Assembly: GCA_041398565.1 (NCBI GenBank)
Contig: JAWKUN010000004.1
Coordinates: 372,001-436,000 of the forward strand
Direction of reading: 5' to 3'
DNA: 64,000 bases
DNA from: DATGPD01 sp041398565
GTDB taxonomy: Bacteria; Planctomycetota; UBA1135; UBA2386
Shown: positions 17,913 to 26,409 of the stretch, piece after piece
How positions within the stretch are numbered: position 1 is the first letter of the stretch
Layout: each line of letters begins with the position of its first letter
Program-made: the position numbers and the translations under genes
The notes under the pieces: model-generated
What the model saw: only the letters and a program-made list of their open reading frames with translations
Database searches by the model: none
Told to the model about the DNA's origin: nothing

Positions 17913-17941
17913 TTGACACTCCCCCGGGTGACGAGGATTGT
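17913..17941 (+). promoter_or_regulatory. Candidate sigma-70-type promoter for the kelch-like gene
   Basis: A perfect TTGACA (17913-17918), a 17-base spacer and GATTGT (17936-17941, 3 of 6 to consensus) point rightward to the gene at 18164. The hairpin at 17970-17998 would lie in the 5' leader. Confidence 0.4.
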
Positions 17942-17969
17942 TCCACGATCGGTTGCACGGTCAGCAGCG

Positions 17970-17998
17970 AAAAAGGGGCCGAGATGGTCGTCCCCTTT
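17970..17998. promoter_or_regulatory. Hairpin with A/T flank in the divergent intergenic region
   Basis: AAAGGGG (17972-17978) and CCCCTTT (17992-17998) form a 7-bp stem with a 13-base loop. Read on the minus strand, the stem is followed by a run of five T, so it could terminate or attenuate leftward transcription toward the sigma gene; read on the plus strand it is a leader hairpin for the kelch-like gene. The rest of the 302-base divergent gap (17862-18163) shows only the TTGACA promoter and the ribosome-binding site of the kelch-like gene. Confidence 0.4.
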
Positions 17999-18163
17999 GG
18001 ACCGCTCGATCGCTGGATCCACCAGCGAAGCCAGCCTGGCGGAGGCATCCGCCGTCCTTGCCGCAACCCAAGGCCGAGGTCGCCGACGCCCTCCGATTCC
18101 GCCTGTGATCTCGGCAGTCGACGACTCTCTCCCGGGCGCTCCGCGCGCAAAGGAAACGTGACC

Positions 18164-20380
18164 ATGCAATGCAACTCCTACGGCAGCCTGGTGCCGGCCG
18201 TGGCCGCCCTCGTCCTCGGCGCACGACCAGCTCCGACCCAGAGCTGGCGCCCCTGGCCGGGAACGCCCCTCCTCGGCGACGCGGCGGCGTGTGCCGACAG
18301 CGACCGCGGACGGATCGTGCTCGTGGGCTCGCCTGCGGATCGCCCCGTGCTCGAGACATGGGAGTGGAATGGCGCAGCCTGGCTGCGCTGGAGCACGGCG
18401 ATGGCCCCGCCGCGGCGCAGCAGCACCGCACTGGCGTACGATGCGGCCCGGCGGCGCACGATCCTCTTCGGCGGCGCGGTCCGCGACACCAACTTCGGCG
18501 ACACCTGGGCCTGGGACGGGGCCGCCTGGACGCAACTGCAGCCCGCCGCGAGCCCGTCGCCGCGCTGGGGCGCCGCGGTGGCGTACGACGCGGCGCACCG
18601 GCGGGTCGTGCTGTTCGGCGGCCTGGACCAGCTGCCGTTGGCCGACACCTGGGAGTGGGATGGCACCTCGTGGACGCAGGCGCATCCGGTCCACTCGCCC
18701 CCGGCCCGGGTCGCCGCGGCGATGGTCTACGATGCCGCGCGCTCGCGCGTGCTGCTGTTCGGTGGTGCCAGAAACACGCCGCTCGACGACACCTGGACCT
18801 GGGACGGCGTCGACTGGCAGCAGGTGCCGACGCCGGTGGCTCCCGCGCCGCGTTCCGGTGTGGCCGCAACCTACGACCCCGCGCGCCAGCGGGTGGTGCT
18901 CGCAGGCGGACCGCAGGACCCCGACCCATGGGGCCCCGACACCACCTGGGAGTGGGACGGAGCGCGCTGGACGGCGATCCGAACCCCACTGGCCCCCTCG
19001 GCGCGTTGGGGCCCGGCGATGGCCTACGACGCCGTCCGGCGTCGCTCGCTGCTGTTCGGGGGCTCCGGCGAAGAACCGCTGCAGGACACCTGGACGTGGG
19101 ACGGCCAGGCCTGGCGCGAGGTCTCGGCTCGCACTCCCACGAACCGCCTGGGGCACGCGATGGCCTACGACGCCGCGCGCCGGCGGGTCGTGCTCTTCGG
19201 CGGCTGGCTGCACCATGCGCTGGGCGAGGTCGCGGGCGACACCTGGGAGTGGGACGGAGCCGGCTGGGTCGAGCGCACGCCCGCAAGGTCACCGGCGCCG
19301 CGATTCGGCTCGGGCATCGCGTTCGATCCTCGGCGTGCGCGGGTCGTGCTCTTCGGCGGCGGCGACGGCGTCACCGGGTGGAACGCAGACACCTGGGAGT
19401 GGGACGGGGCCACCTGGACCGAGCGCGCGCCCGCGGCGTCTCCGCCGCCCATCGTCGGACCGGCCATGGCCCACGACGACGCACACGGGCGAATCGTCAT
19501 GTACGGCCACCCGCTGTCCTCGCCCTCCACGCCGCAGACCTGGGAGTGGGACGGCACCGGCTGGTTGCAGCGCCAGCCCGCTACGACGCCGCCCGCGATC
19601 CTCGTCGGGGAGCGCCTGGCCTTCGACCCGGTGCGCCGTCGGATCCTCCTTCTCGGCATCATGCCCGCCGCCGGATCGGGGACGCAGACCTGGGAGTGGG
19701 ACGGATCCACGTGGACCCAGCGCCTGCCGCTGCACGCCCCGCCCGACGCCGCCGGATACGTCCTCGTTCCTGGCGGGAAGCGACGACACGTTCTCGCCGT
19801 CACCCGTGGCCTCGAGACCGCCGCCGTTTGGGAGTGGAACGGGCACGATTGGTTGGCGGCGAGCCAGCCGCAGCCTCTGGGGCATGCGGACTTCGCGGCA
19901 GCGTACGACGCGGCCCGGAACGCGGTCGTGCTGCTCAGCTCTTCGGATCTGCGGCTGTGGCCGACCCTGGGCGGCACCTGGCTGTACGACGACGTGCCTC
20001 GCGCCGCGTCCCGAGCCGTCGGATCGGGTTGCGCCGGCAGCGCCGGGGTGCCCCGACTCGCCGGCAGCGATCCCATCCTCGGTCGCTCCATGACGCTCGA
20101 CCTGTCGTCGGCGCGACCCCACTCGCTGTGCGCTTTCGGCTTGTCGACGAGGCGCGGCCATCGGCCGGTCGGTCCGTGCGTGCTCTACCTCGGAGACCCA
20201 CTGGCTCTGGCAGCGGCGAGCACCGACAGCTTGGGCTTCTCGAGCCTGCGCCTCGGCCTGCCGCTCGACCCGACCCTGGAGCGTGTGGCGCTGTATGCGC
20301 AGGCCTTCGTCGACGAACCGGGTGCGCGGCCCACCGGCGTCGCGTTCACCGCCGGGCTGCGCCTGCGGGCCGGGGAGTGA
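18164..20380 (+). CDS. Secreted kelch-like repeat protein (12 W-x-W-[DN]-G repeats)
   Basis: A 738 aa exported protein: signal-like N-terminus (MQCNSYGSLVPAVAALVLGA), then about 12 repeats of roughly 50 residues. Each has a TWEWDG-type start, a variable PxPR segment and YDAARRRVVLFGG, the kelch/galactose-oxidase-type blade pattern. Twelve blades would make two propellers of six. The C-terminal 110 residues carry a GSGCAGSAGVPRLAGSDPI segment, a GxGC-type tail I associate with secreted planctomycete proteins. Role is probably binding of carbohydrate or surface partners; no catalytic site is seen. The ATG at 18164 follows AAAGGAAA with good spacing. Its last 35 bases overlap the convergent methyltransferase gene. 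Confidence 0.82.
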   Translation: MQCNSYGSLVPAVAALVLGARPAPTQSWRPWPGTPLLGDAAACADSDRGRIVLVGSPADRPVLETWEWNGAAWLRWSTAMAPPRRSSTALAYDAARRRTILFGGAVRDTNFGDTWAWDGAAWTQLQPAASPSPRWGAAVAYDAAHRRVVLFGGLDQLPLADTWEWDGTSWTQAHPVHSPPARVAAAMVYDAARSRVLLFGGARNTPLDDTWTWDGVDWQQVPTPVAPAPRSGVAATYDPARQRVVLAGGPQDPDPWGPDTTWEWDGARWTAIRTPLAPSARWGPAMAYDAVRRRSLLFGGSGEEPLQDTWTWDGQAWREVSARTPTNRLGHAMAYDAARRRVVLFGGWLHHALGEVAGDTWEWDGAGWVERTPARSPAPRFGSGIAFDPRRARVVLFGGGDGVTGWNADTWEWDGATWTERAPAASPPPIVGPAMAHDDAHGRIVMYGHPLSSPSTPQTWEWDGTGWLQRQPATTPPAILVGERLAFDPVRRRILLLGIMPAAGSGTQTWEWDGSTWTQRLPLHAPPDAAGYVLVPGGKRRHVLAVTRGLETAAVWEWNGHDWLAASQPQPLGHADFAAAYDAARNAVVLLSSSDLRLWPTLGGTWLYDDVPRAASRAVGSGCAGSAGVPRLAGSDPILGRSMTLDLSSARPHSLCAFGLSTRRGHRPVGPCVLYLGDPLALAAASTDSLGFSSLRLGLPLDPTLERVALYAQAFVDEPGARPTGVAFTAGLRLRAGE

Positions 20381-21176
20381 GCCCGGTCAGGCCGGCGCGG
20401 ACACCGCGCACGGTGAACTGGCACGAATAGGTGAGCGCGTCGGGGTCGCACAACAGCTGCTCGAAGGCGTCGAGGAAGCGGTGCGCGCGCGCACTGTCGC
20501 CGCCGAAGGCCGCAGTGGCGGCGCGCGCGGCGATGGCCAGCTTGCGCTGCCAGTCGGCGCGCGCCGGCGCGGCGATGGTGCCGGCGTAGAGGTGGTACGG
20601 CGCGATTTCGACGTCGATGTCGACGCAGCCAGCCTGACGCGCCAGGGCGAACAGCTTGCGCCCGACGAACGGATCGAAACCGGTGGTGCGCAGGTAGGCG
20701 ACGACGACGTCGAGTTCGGCCGCGAAGTCCGGCGGCAACGGGTGGTGCCACACGAGTTGGCCGTCGAGGTCCTGTAGAAGGAGTCGGCCGCCGGGACGCA
20801 GCACACGCACCATCTCGACCACGGCCCGCTCCGGATCGGGGAGGTACTGCAGCAGGAAGCGGCAGGTGACGAGATCCGCGCAGGCCGACGGCAGCGGCAG
20901 GTGGTCGGCGCGCGCCCCGAGCACCTCGAAGTGGCGCGCGGCCTCGGGCAGGACGCGCTCGGGGTGCATGTCGATGCCGACGACGTGCGCCAGCGGCCAG
21001 CGCCTGGCGATGGCAGCCGGGATCACCCCGGACCCACAGCCGACGTCGACGACGAGACCTTCGACGTCGTCGGCAACCCAGCGCTGCACCCACACCTGGG
21101 CGTCGACCTTGCGCGCCAGGCGCTCGGCCTCGCGCGGGTCGTGCATCAGGTAGGAACTCGCCGCGTCACGGTGCAC
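20346..21176 (-). CDS. SAM-dependent methyltransferase, class I
   Basis: A 276 aa Rossmann-fold methyltransferase. Motif I is VVDVGCGSGVIPAAIARRWP, followed by VVGIDMHPE (acidic end of strand 2), CADLVTCRFLLQYLPDPERAV (motif post-II) and RVLRPGGRLLLQDLDGQ (motif III). The substrate is unknown; the domain is close to UbiE/COQ5-like Methyltransf_11 proteins. The GTG at 21176 is chosen because GGAGG lies 6 bases upstream. It overlaps the 3' end of the upstream unknown gene by 11 bases, so the two are translationally coupled. Its stop lies inside the 3' end of the convergent kelch-like gene. Confidence 0.85.
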   Translation of the reverse strand: MHRDAASSYLMHDPREAERLARKVDAQVWVQRWVADDVEGLVVDVGCGSGVIPAAIARRWPLAHVVGIDMHPERVLPEAARHFEVLGARADHLPLPSACADLVTCRFLLQYLPDPERAVVEMVRVLRPGGRLLLQDLDGQLVWHHPLPPDFAAELDVVVAYLRTTGFDPFVGRKLFALARQAGCVDIDVEIAPYHLYAGTIAAPARADWQRKLAIAARAATAAFGGDSARAHRFLDAFEQLLCDPDALTYSCQFTVRGVRAGLTGLTPRPAGAARR

Positions 21177-22317
21177 CACCCACCTCCCTCCGGCGCAGCA
21201 CGGCCCCGTAGGTCTGCTCGAGCGAGCGGACGAGCGCGGCGATGCCTGCCTTGCCCAGCCACATCGACTGCCGGTAGGTGCGGTAGCGCTCGGCGCCGAG
21301 CGCCTCGACGGCCGCCGCGTCGCGGTCGCCGACGACGATCGGCGCCAACGCCGCGACCTCGGCGCGCACCAGCGGCCGCGCCGCCGCGAGCAAGGTCCTC
21401 GCCACACTCGACGCAGCGAGCCCGGCCACGTCTGGCGCCAAGCACAACTCGACCCGGTTCTCGAGCAAGGTGAAGTTCAGGCCGATCGGGCCGCGATGCA
21501 CCATCGCCAGGCCGACGACGCGTCCCGCATCGTTGCGTGCCACCAGCACGGGCCGGTCGTAGACGAGGCCGAGGCGCTGGTAGATCGATGCGCACGCCGC
21601 CCACTCCGCGTCACCCGTGTGCAGCTCGCACACCGACGCCCAAAGCCAGCCACCACGGGTAGCAGCGAGTTCGTACGCATCCCAACGTCGGGCCGGCGTC
21701 CAGCGATCGACCTGGACGCCGCGCGTCTCGGCGCCGCCGGGCAGCCTGCAGCCCACGTCACCCCGAGGCTCCACCGGCTCGGGCCAGGCGAAGAGCACCT
21801 GCGTACGGTTGCCGCCCTGGCTGCCCGCCGCGGCGGCGGCCCGGCCGAAGACACGCGCCGGCAGCCGGTTCTCGGCCCGGTACCAGACCTGGAAGCTCTC
21901 GATGCCCGCCCGCTCGAGGGCGGCGCGGGTGACCGCCAAGGACAGTTCGCCGATGCCGAGCGGAAGACCATGCCCTGCCCAGTGTTGGCCGGCCAACCCT
22001 GCGTTGCCACAACGCACGCTGCAGCCCACGGCGAACCGTTCGCCTGCGGGGTCGCCGCAGTGCCTCAGGTCGAGTGGGTCGCCGTCCGGGCTCGCCAGCA
22101 GCGCGTCCCACGTCTCGAAGACACGAGGCCACACCGGGAGCAGGCGCTCGCGCTTCTTGGCGTAGATGAAGCCGGCGCGCTCGTAGCACGCGAACAAGCG
22201 AGAGGCGGACAGACGATCACTCGGGCCGCGGTCCGGTCCGTCGGCGGGGCTGTCATTGGGGGGGTGTTGCGTGAGGGCCGGTTGGCCATCGCCGCTGGGT
22301 GCGCACGGATGCCGCAT
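21166..22317 (-). CDS. Unknown protein coupled to a methyltransferase, possible GNAT-like half
   Basis: A 383 aa protein I do not recognise. The N-terminal 60 residues are polar (HPCAPSGDGQPALTQ). The body contains RLFACYERAGFIYAKKRERLLPVWPRV, several cysteines (VGCSVRCGN), and a C-terminal half with a pattern reminiscent of GNAT acetyltransferases (RPVLVARNDAGRVVGLAMV). The frame is open to 22365 with a TTG (GGAGG is 14 bases before it), but the ATG at 22317 is the more ordinary start; the true start is uncertain. It overlaps the methyltransferase by 11 bases, so the pair probably act in one pathway. It is divergent from the kinase gene at 22517. Confidence 0.6.
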   Translation of the reverse strand: MRHPCAPSGDGQPALTQHPPNDSPADGPDRGPSDRLSASRLFACYERAGFIYAKKRERLLPVWPRVFETWDALLASPDGDPLDLRHCGDPAGERFAVGCSVRCGNAGLAGQHWAGHGLPLGIGELSLAVTRAALERAGIESFQVWYRAENRLPARVFGRAAAAAGSQGGNRTQVLFAWPEPVEPRGDVGCRLPGGAETRGVQVDRWTPARRWDAYELAATRGGWLWASVCELHTGDAEWAACASIYQRLGLVYDRPVLVARNDAGRVVGLAMVHRGPIGLNFTLLENRVELCLAPDVAGLAASSVARTLLAAARPLVRAEVAALAPIVVGDRDAAAVEALGAERYRTYRQSMWLGKAGIAALVRSLEQTYGAVLRRREVGGAP

Positions 22318-22505
22318 GGGAATCCAGCGTTCGAGCCCCGCCGAGGTGTCGCACAGAATCGACAATTACCGCCGTACGACCTCCGACAACCGGAGACCGA
22401 CTGGACACACGGACCGCGTCAAACTTCGAAGATCGTCCGCTCGATTCGACTAGGAACTGATCGCAGTGCGGCGAACGCCATAGACTGTCTGGCGGAGACG
22501 TCTCC

Positions 22506-22519
22506 GGAGGCCTTCATTG
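22506..22519 (+). promoter_or_regulatory. Ribosome-binding site selecting a TTG start
   Basis: GGAGG at 22506-22510 is followed by six bases and TTG at 22517. The next ATG in frame is well inside the protein, so the strong site decides the TTG start of the kinase gene. Confidence 0.7.
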
Positions 22520-25267
22520 CCACCCGATCACCGACCCGATTCCTCACCGACGCCAGAGAAGACAATTCCCTCGCTGGACACGGCTCGCGTGGATCCGGCC
22601 CGAGAAACGACCGCTGCATCCCTCGCGGATGCGCTGTTCTTCTCCTGCGTCCGAGACGATGGCTCCGTGGACGAAGCGCGCTTCACCATGGCCTTGGAGC
22701 ACGAGGAGGAAGCCCCGCGGCTGCGGCAGATGCGGGCCGACTTCGAACGCGCAAGGGACGCCTTCGTGGCCATCGGTGGCGAGGGGTGTGGAGACGCGGG
22801 GCAGGGCGCCGTCGCCACGGCGATCCTCGAACACGTCCTGCGTGAGGGCCGCGACCTGCGACGCTTCGTCTCCGTGGCCGAGATCGGCGTCGGTGGGATG
22901 GGCAGGATCGTGAAGGCATGGGACCCCGAGTTGCGGCGCGTCGTCGCGATCAAGTCTTTGGGCAGTGGCGGCCCCGCCAGGACCGAACTCGACCGTGCGC
23001 GCGACCGCCTGCGCCTACTCGAGGAAGCCCAGGTCCTGGCTCAGCTCCAACATCCCGGAGTCTTGCCGCTCTACGAAGTCGGACGCGAGGGGAGCGACCC
23101 CTTCTTCACCATGCCACTGGTGAGCGGTGCGTCGTTCGCCCTGGTCATCGAACTCGTGCACCGGCGCGACCCGGACTGGAGTCTGTCGCGCGCGGTGGGA
23201 ACTCTCCTTCGCGCCAGCGAGGCCGTCGCCCACGCCCACGAACGTGGCGTGCTGCACCGCGACCTCAAGCCGCACAACATCATGGTGGGTCCGCACGGCG
23301 AGACCTACGTCGTCGACTGGGGGCTGGCGAAGCTGTCGAGCGACCCACGTGGCAGCGAGGACCATTCGGCCGATGCACCGGTGATCACCTCCGCGCGCCA
23401 AGCCTTGGCGGTCGAGGCTCCCGACTCACCCCTGCTCTCACGCCCCGGAGCAGTCGCCGGCACGCCGCCCTACATGCCTCCTGAGCAAGCCGCCGGCGAA
23501 GCCCTCGATGAACGTAGCGACGTGTACTCGCTCGGTGCCGTCCTGTACCACCTGCTGTCGGGGCACCCTCCCTACCACGCCGCGGAGACGACTCATCTCA
23601 CCCCGGATGACATCATCGAACATGTTCGCAAACAGCCGCCGCCACCGCTGCATGCGGTCGCTCCGCACGCGCCGTCGGAGCTGGTGGCGATCTGCGACAA
23701 GGCCATGGACCGTATCGCCGCCAGGCGCTACGGCCGCGTTACCGAGTGGATGACCGATCTGCGCGCGTACCTCGAGGGTCGCGTGGTCCGAGCGCATCGC
23801 ACGGGCGCGGTCCGGGAGCTGGCCAAGTGGGTCCGGCGCAACCGAGCGCTCGCAGCGGCGCTGGCTGCGGTCGTGCTGTCCATGGGGATCGGCCTCGTGG
23901 TGAGCTCGTACCTGGCAAAGACAGCGAGGCAGCGCACCAGCGAAGTCCTGAGCCTGTCGACTTTCCTCGATCTCGACGACCTCGGTCAGCGTGCCGATCA
24001 ACTCTGGCCCATCCGTCCGACACAGCGTGACGCGTACGCGAAGTGGGACCACGATGCGCACGACCTCCTGGACAGCCTCCCCCTGCACCAACGCACCCTC
24101 GCGTCGCTGCAAGCCGCTGGTGTCACCGACCAGGCCAGCCTGTGGTGGTCTGCGCAGCTCGGGAGCCTGGTGGCGCAGATCCACGCGCTGGCCGATCCGG
24201 AAACAGGGTTGATGCTCGGGATCTCACCCGAGCGAGGGTGGGGCGTGGTCCGCCGGCTGCGCTTCCTCGACGCACACGTAGCGGACGAAGCCCTCGCCGA
24301 CGCCTGGAGGCGCGCGATCGCCGAGATCGCGGACGCGACGCGAAGCCCGGCCTACGAGGGACTCGTCATTCCACGACAGTTCGGTCTCATCCCGATCGGC
24401 CGCGACCCGGAGTCGGGGCTGTACGAGTTCGCACACGCCTGCTCCGGGGTACCGCCCGACCGCGATCCGACCACCGGGCGACTGATCCTCACCGCCCAGT
24501 CCGCGATCGTGCTGGTGTTGATCCCCGGTGGCACCTTCCTCATGGGCTCGCAAGCGGACGATCCTGCGAAGCCCGGCTTCTTCGCCAAGGCGCTGCCGGA
24601 CGAAGTGCCTCAGCAGGGGGTGACCCTCGACGCGTTCTTCATCGGCAAGTACGAGATCAGTCAGGGCCAATGGTTGCGATTGACGGGCACCAATCCCTCA
24701 TCGGGCCCGGGCATGGGACTCCCCGTCGAGAGCGACCTGTCGATGCACCCGGTCGAGGTCGTGAGCTGGGCGGATTGCGACCGCACTCTGTCACGCCACG
24801 GTCTGAGTCTGCCCACCGAAGCGCAGTGGGAGTATGCGGCTCGAGCCGGCACGACGACGCCGTGGTGGACCGGTGACGATCCGCACTCGCTGGCCGGTAC
24901 CGCCAACCTCGGCGACCGCGCAGCGAAGGAACACGGCGGACCGCCGGATGCGCTGTACGAGGAATGGCTCGACGATCACTGGGTCGGCCATGCACCCATC
25001 GGCACGTACCGCGCCAATCCGTGGGGCCTGCACGACCTCGGTGGCAACGTCATCGAGTGGTGTCGCGATCACTACGGCCCGTACGGCGGCAGCGTGCACG
25101 TCGGTGACGGACTGCGTACGGAGGAGCGCGGGCCCGGCTACGTGGCCCGCGGCGGGGGCTTTCGCCTCAATGCCGACTTCGCGCGCAGCGCGCGCCGCGT
25201 CATGGCGTCCCCCACCCTCATCTTCATGGACCTCGGGGCGCGCGCTGCGCGACTCTTGGAGCACTGA
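22517..25267 (+). CDS. Membrane serine/threonine kinase fused to FGE-sulfatase-like domain
   Basis: A 916 aa fusion. Kinase domain is about residues 118-415: glycine loop GVGGMGRIVKA (124-134), catalytic Lys146 in VAIKSL, HRDLKPHN (247-254), DWG (267-269, in place of DFG, as in many planctomycete kinases) and GTPPYMPPEQ. A transmembrane helix follows (ALAAALAAVVLSMGIGLVV, about 450). The C-terminal 250 residues are an FGE-sulfatase (SUMF1) fold: IPGGTFLMGS, FFIGKYEISQGQW, LPTEAQWEYAARAG, WGLHDLGGNVIEW, and YVARGGGF. The two cysteines needed for formylglycine oxidase activity are absent at the end (GGGFRLNADFARSARR), so this domain likely binds a ligand. It may control an ECF sigma factor. Confidence 0.9.
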   Translation: MPPDHRPDSSPTPEKTIPSLDTARVDPARETTAASLADALFFSCVRDDGSVDEARFTMALEHEEEAPRLRQMRADFERARDAFVAIGGEGCGDAGQGAVATAILEHVLREGRDLRRFVSVAEIGVGGMGRIVKAWDPELRRVVAIKSLGSGGPARTELDRARDRLRLLEEAQVLAQLQHPGVLPLYEVGREGSDPFFTMPLVSGASFALVIELVHRRDPDWSLSRAVGTLLRASEAVAHAHERGVLHRDLKPHNIMVGPHGETYVVDWGLAKLSSDPRGSEDHSADAPVITSARQALAVEAPDSPLLSRPGAVAGTPPYMPPEQAAGEALDERSDVYSLGAVLYHLLSGHPPYHAAETTHLTPDDIIEHVRKQPPPPLHAVAPHAPSELVAICDKAMDRIAARRYGRVTEWMTDLRAYLEGRVVRAHRTGAVRELAKWVRRNRALAAALAAVVLSMGIGLVVSSYLAKTARQRTSEVLSLSTFLDLDDLGQRADQLWPIRPTQRDAYAKWDHDAHDLLDSLPLHQRTLASLQAAGVTDQASLWWSAQLGSLVAQIHALADPETGLMLGISPERGWGVVRRLRFLDAHVADEALADAWRRAIAEIADATRSPAYEGLVIPRQFGLIPIGRDPESGLYEFAHACSGVPPDRDPTTGRLILTAQSAIVLVLIPGGTFLMGSQADDPAKPGFFAKALPDEVPQQGVTLDAFFIGKYEISQGQWLRLTGTNPSSGPGMGLPVESDLSMHPVEVVSWADCDRTLSRHGLSLPTEAQWEYAARAGTTTPWWTGDDPHSLAGTANLGDRAAKEHGGPPDALYEEWLDDHWVGHAPIGTYRANPWGLHDLGGNVIEWCRDHYGPYGGSVHVGDGLRTEERGPGYVARGGGFRLNADFARSARRVMASPTLIFMDLGARAARLLEH

Positions 25268-25337
25268 CCGCGACCGCTGGCGTGCTGTTCGGCGGCCACG
25301 AATTCGAGTCGTTCGCCGCGCATCGAGCGGCTGGCGC

Positions 25338-26402
25338 TCAGCGCCCCGCGCGCTGCGCCCACCACTGCAGCCAGGCGGTGCGGTCGGCAGCGGCGCGCAC
25401 GGCGTCCGGGTGCAGCAAGCCCAGGGCCGCCATGGCGCTGCGCGCCTGCACGGAGCTACCGAGGCGCACGCGGTCGACGAGCTTGGCCGTCGCCGTCTCG
25501 CGGTCGGCGTCGCTGCCCGCGCGCGCCAACTCCCGCGCCGCCAGATAGACGTGCGGGAAGTGGGCAGCGTCGCCGAGGCGCAACGCCGCTTCGAGCACGA
25601 CCCGCGGCTGCGCCTCGACCTTGTCGATGCCGCGCGGAAGCAGCTCGCATTGGCCCACGGCGCAGCGCACCTTGCGGTTGGGCAGGTTGATCCCGTCGAT
25701 CTCGACGTGGCCGGGCATCCAGAACACCTCGAGTTCGACCCGGCGCAGGATGCTGCCCTGACTGGGCACGTCGACCGCCACGGGCACCTCGACCGCCTGC
25801 CCCGCGGCGAAGTCGACGGGCGCAGACAGGTCGAGCACCAGGTTGTTCGAGTTGGCGACCTCGTCGCCGAAGGCGTCGCGGTCGACCAGCCGGAACACGA
25901 GGATGAAACGCGCGCGCGCCGGATCGTCGCCGCCGAGCAGGCGCACCGCGACGCCCGGTAGCGGACCGAGGCGCATGGTCAGACGCAACGGCTCGCCGAG
26001 AGCCGGCAAGGGCTCGGGCAAATCGAGCCTGCCGCGGTCGCGCACGGTCTCCTCGAAGTCCATGACCGTGAGGATGTTGCGGAACACCTGCATGCGCTCC
26101 TGCGCCCAAGGCGGAGCGTCGGCGCGGTCATGGGTGTCGAGCAGGCGTGCGAGGTAGGCGCGGTCGCGGTCGATCCACGCCTGCTGCAGCTGTGTCACCA
26201 CGCTCTGGTAGTAGAAATCGTGGGGCTGCGGCGTCGCGCCACCGGCGGCACCTTCCGCCACGAACGGGATGGCGACCGGCGCCACCGCGAGCGGTTCGGG
26301 CGGTGCCGGCGCCTCCTCGACCACGACACATCCGGCCAACAGGCCCGCGATCAGAGCGGGCCAGCACGTGCCTCGGAACCGCGATGCTGCGACGGCCGGC
26401 AC
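25338..26402 (-). CDS. Lipoprotein of unknown function
   Basis: A 354 aa probable lipoprotein: the lipobox LIAGLLAGC places the acylated Cys at residue 25, followed by a Pro/Ala linker. The mature part is mixed (DFYYQSVVTQLQQAWIDRDRAYL; a beta-rich centre with DVPSQGSILRRVELEVFWMPG; then helices resembling HEAT repeats, HVYLAARELARAG). No catalytic motif was seen. The GTG at 26402 is chosen because a TGAGG Shine-Dalgarno sequence overlaps the rpsA stop codon just upstream; the frame extends to 26459, which would overlap rpsA by 50 bases. It lies 7 bases downstream of rpsA, so it is the last gene of the cmk-plsC-rpsA unit. Confidence 0.75.
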   Translation of the reverse strand: MPAVAASRFRGTCWPALIAGLLAGCVVVEEAPAPPEPLAVAPVAIPFVAEGAAGGATPQPHDFYYQSVVTQLQQAWIDRDRAYLARLLDTHDRADAPPWAQERMQVFRNILTVMDFEETVRDRGRLDLPEPLPALGEPLRLTMRLGPLPGVAVRLLGGDDPARARFILVFRLVDRDAFGDEVANSNNLVLDLSAPVDFAAGQAVEVPVAVDVPSQGSILRRVELEVFWMPGHVEIDGINLPNRKVRCAVGQCELLPRGIDKVEAQPRVVLEAALRLGDAAHFPHVYLAARELARAGSDADRETATAKLVDRVRLGSSVQARSAMAALGLLHPDAVRAAADRTAWLQWWAQRAGR

Positions 26403-26409
26403 GGCCGCC

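Noticed and set aside
24500..25267. Active formylglycine-generating enzyme (sulfatase maturase)
   Set aside because: The catalytic cysteine pair is missing at the conserved C-terminal position.
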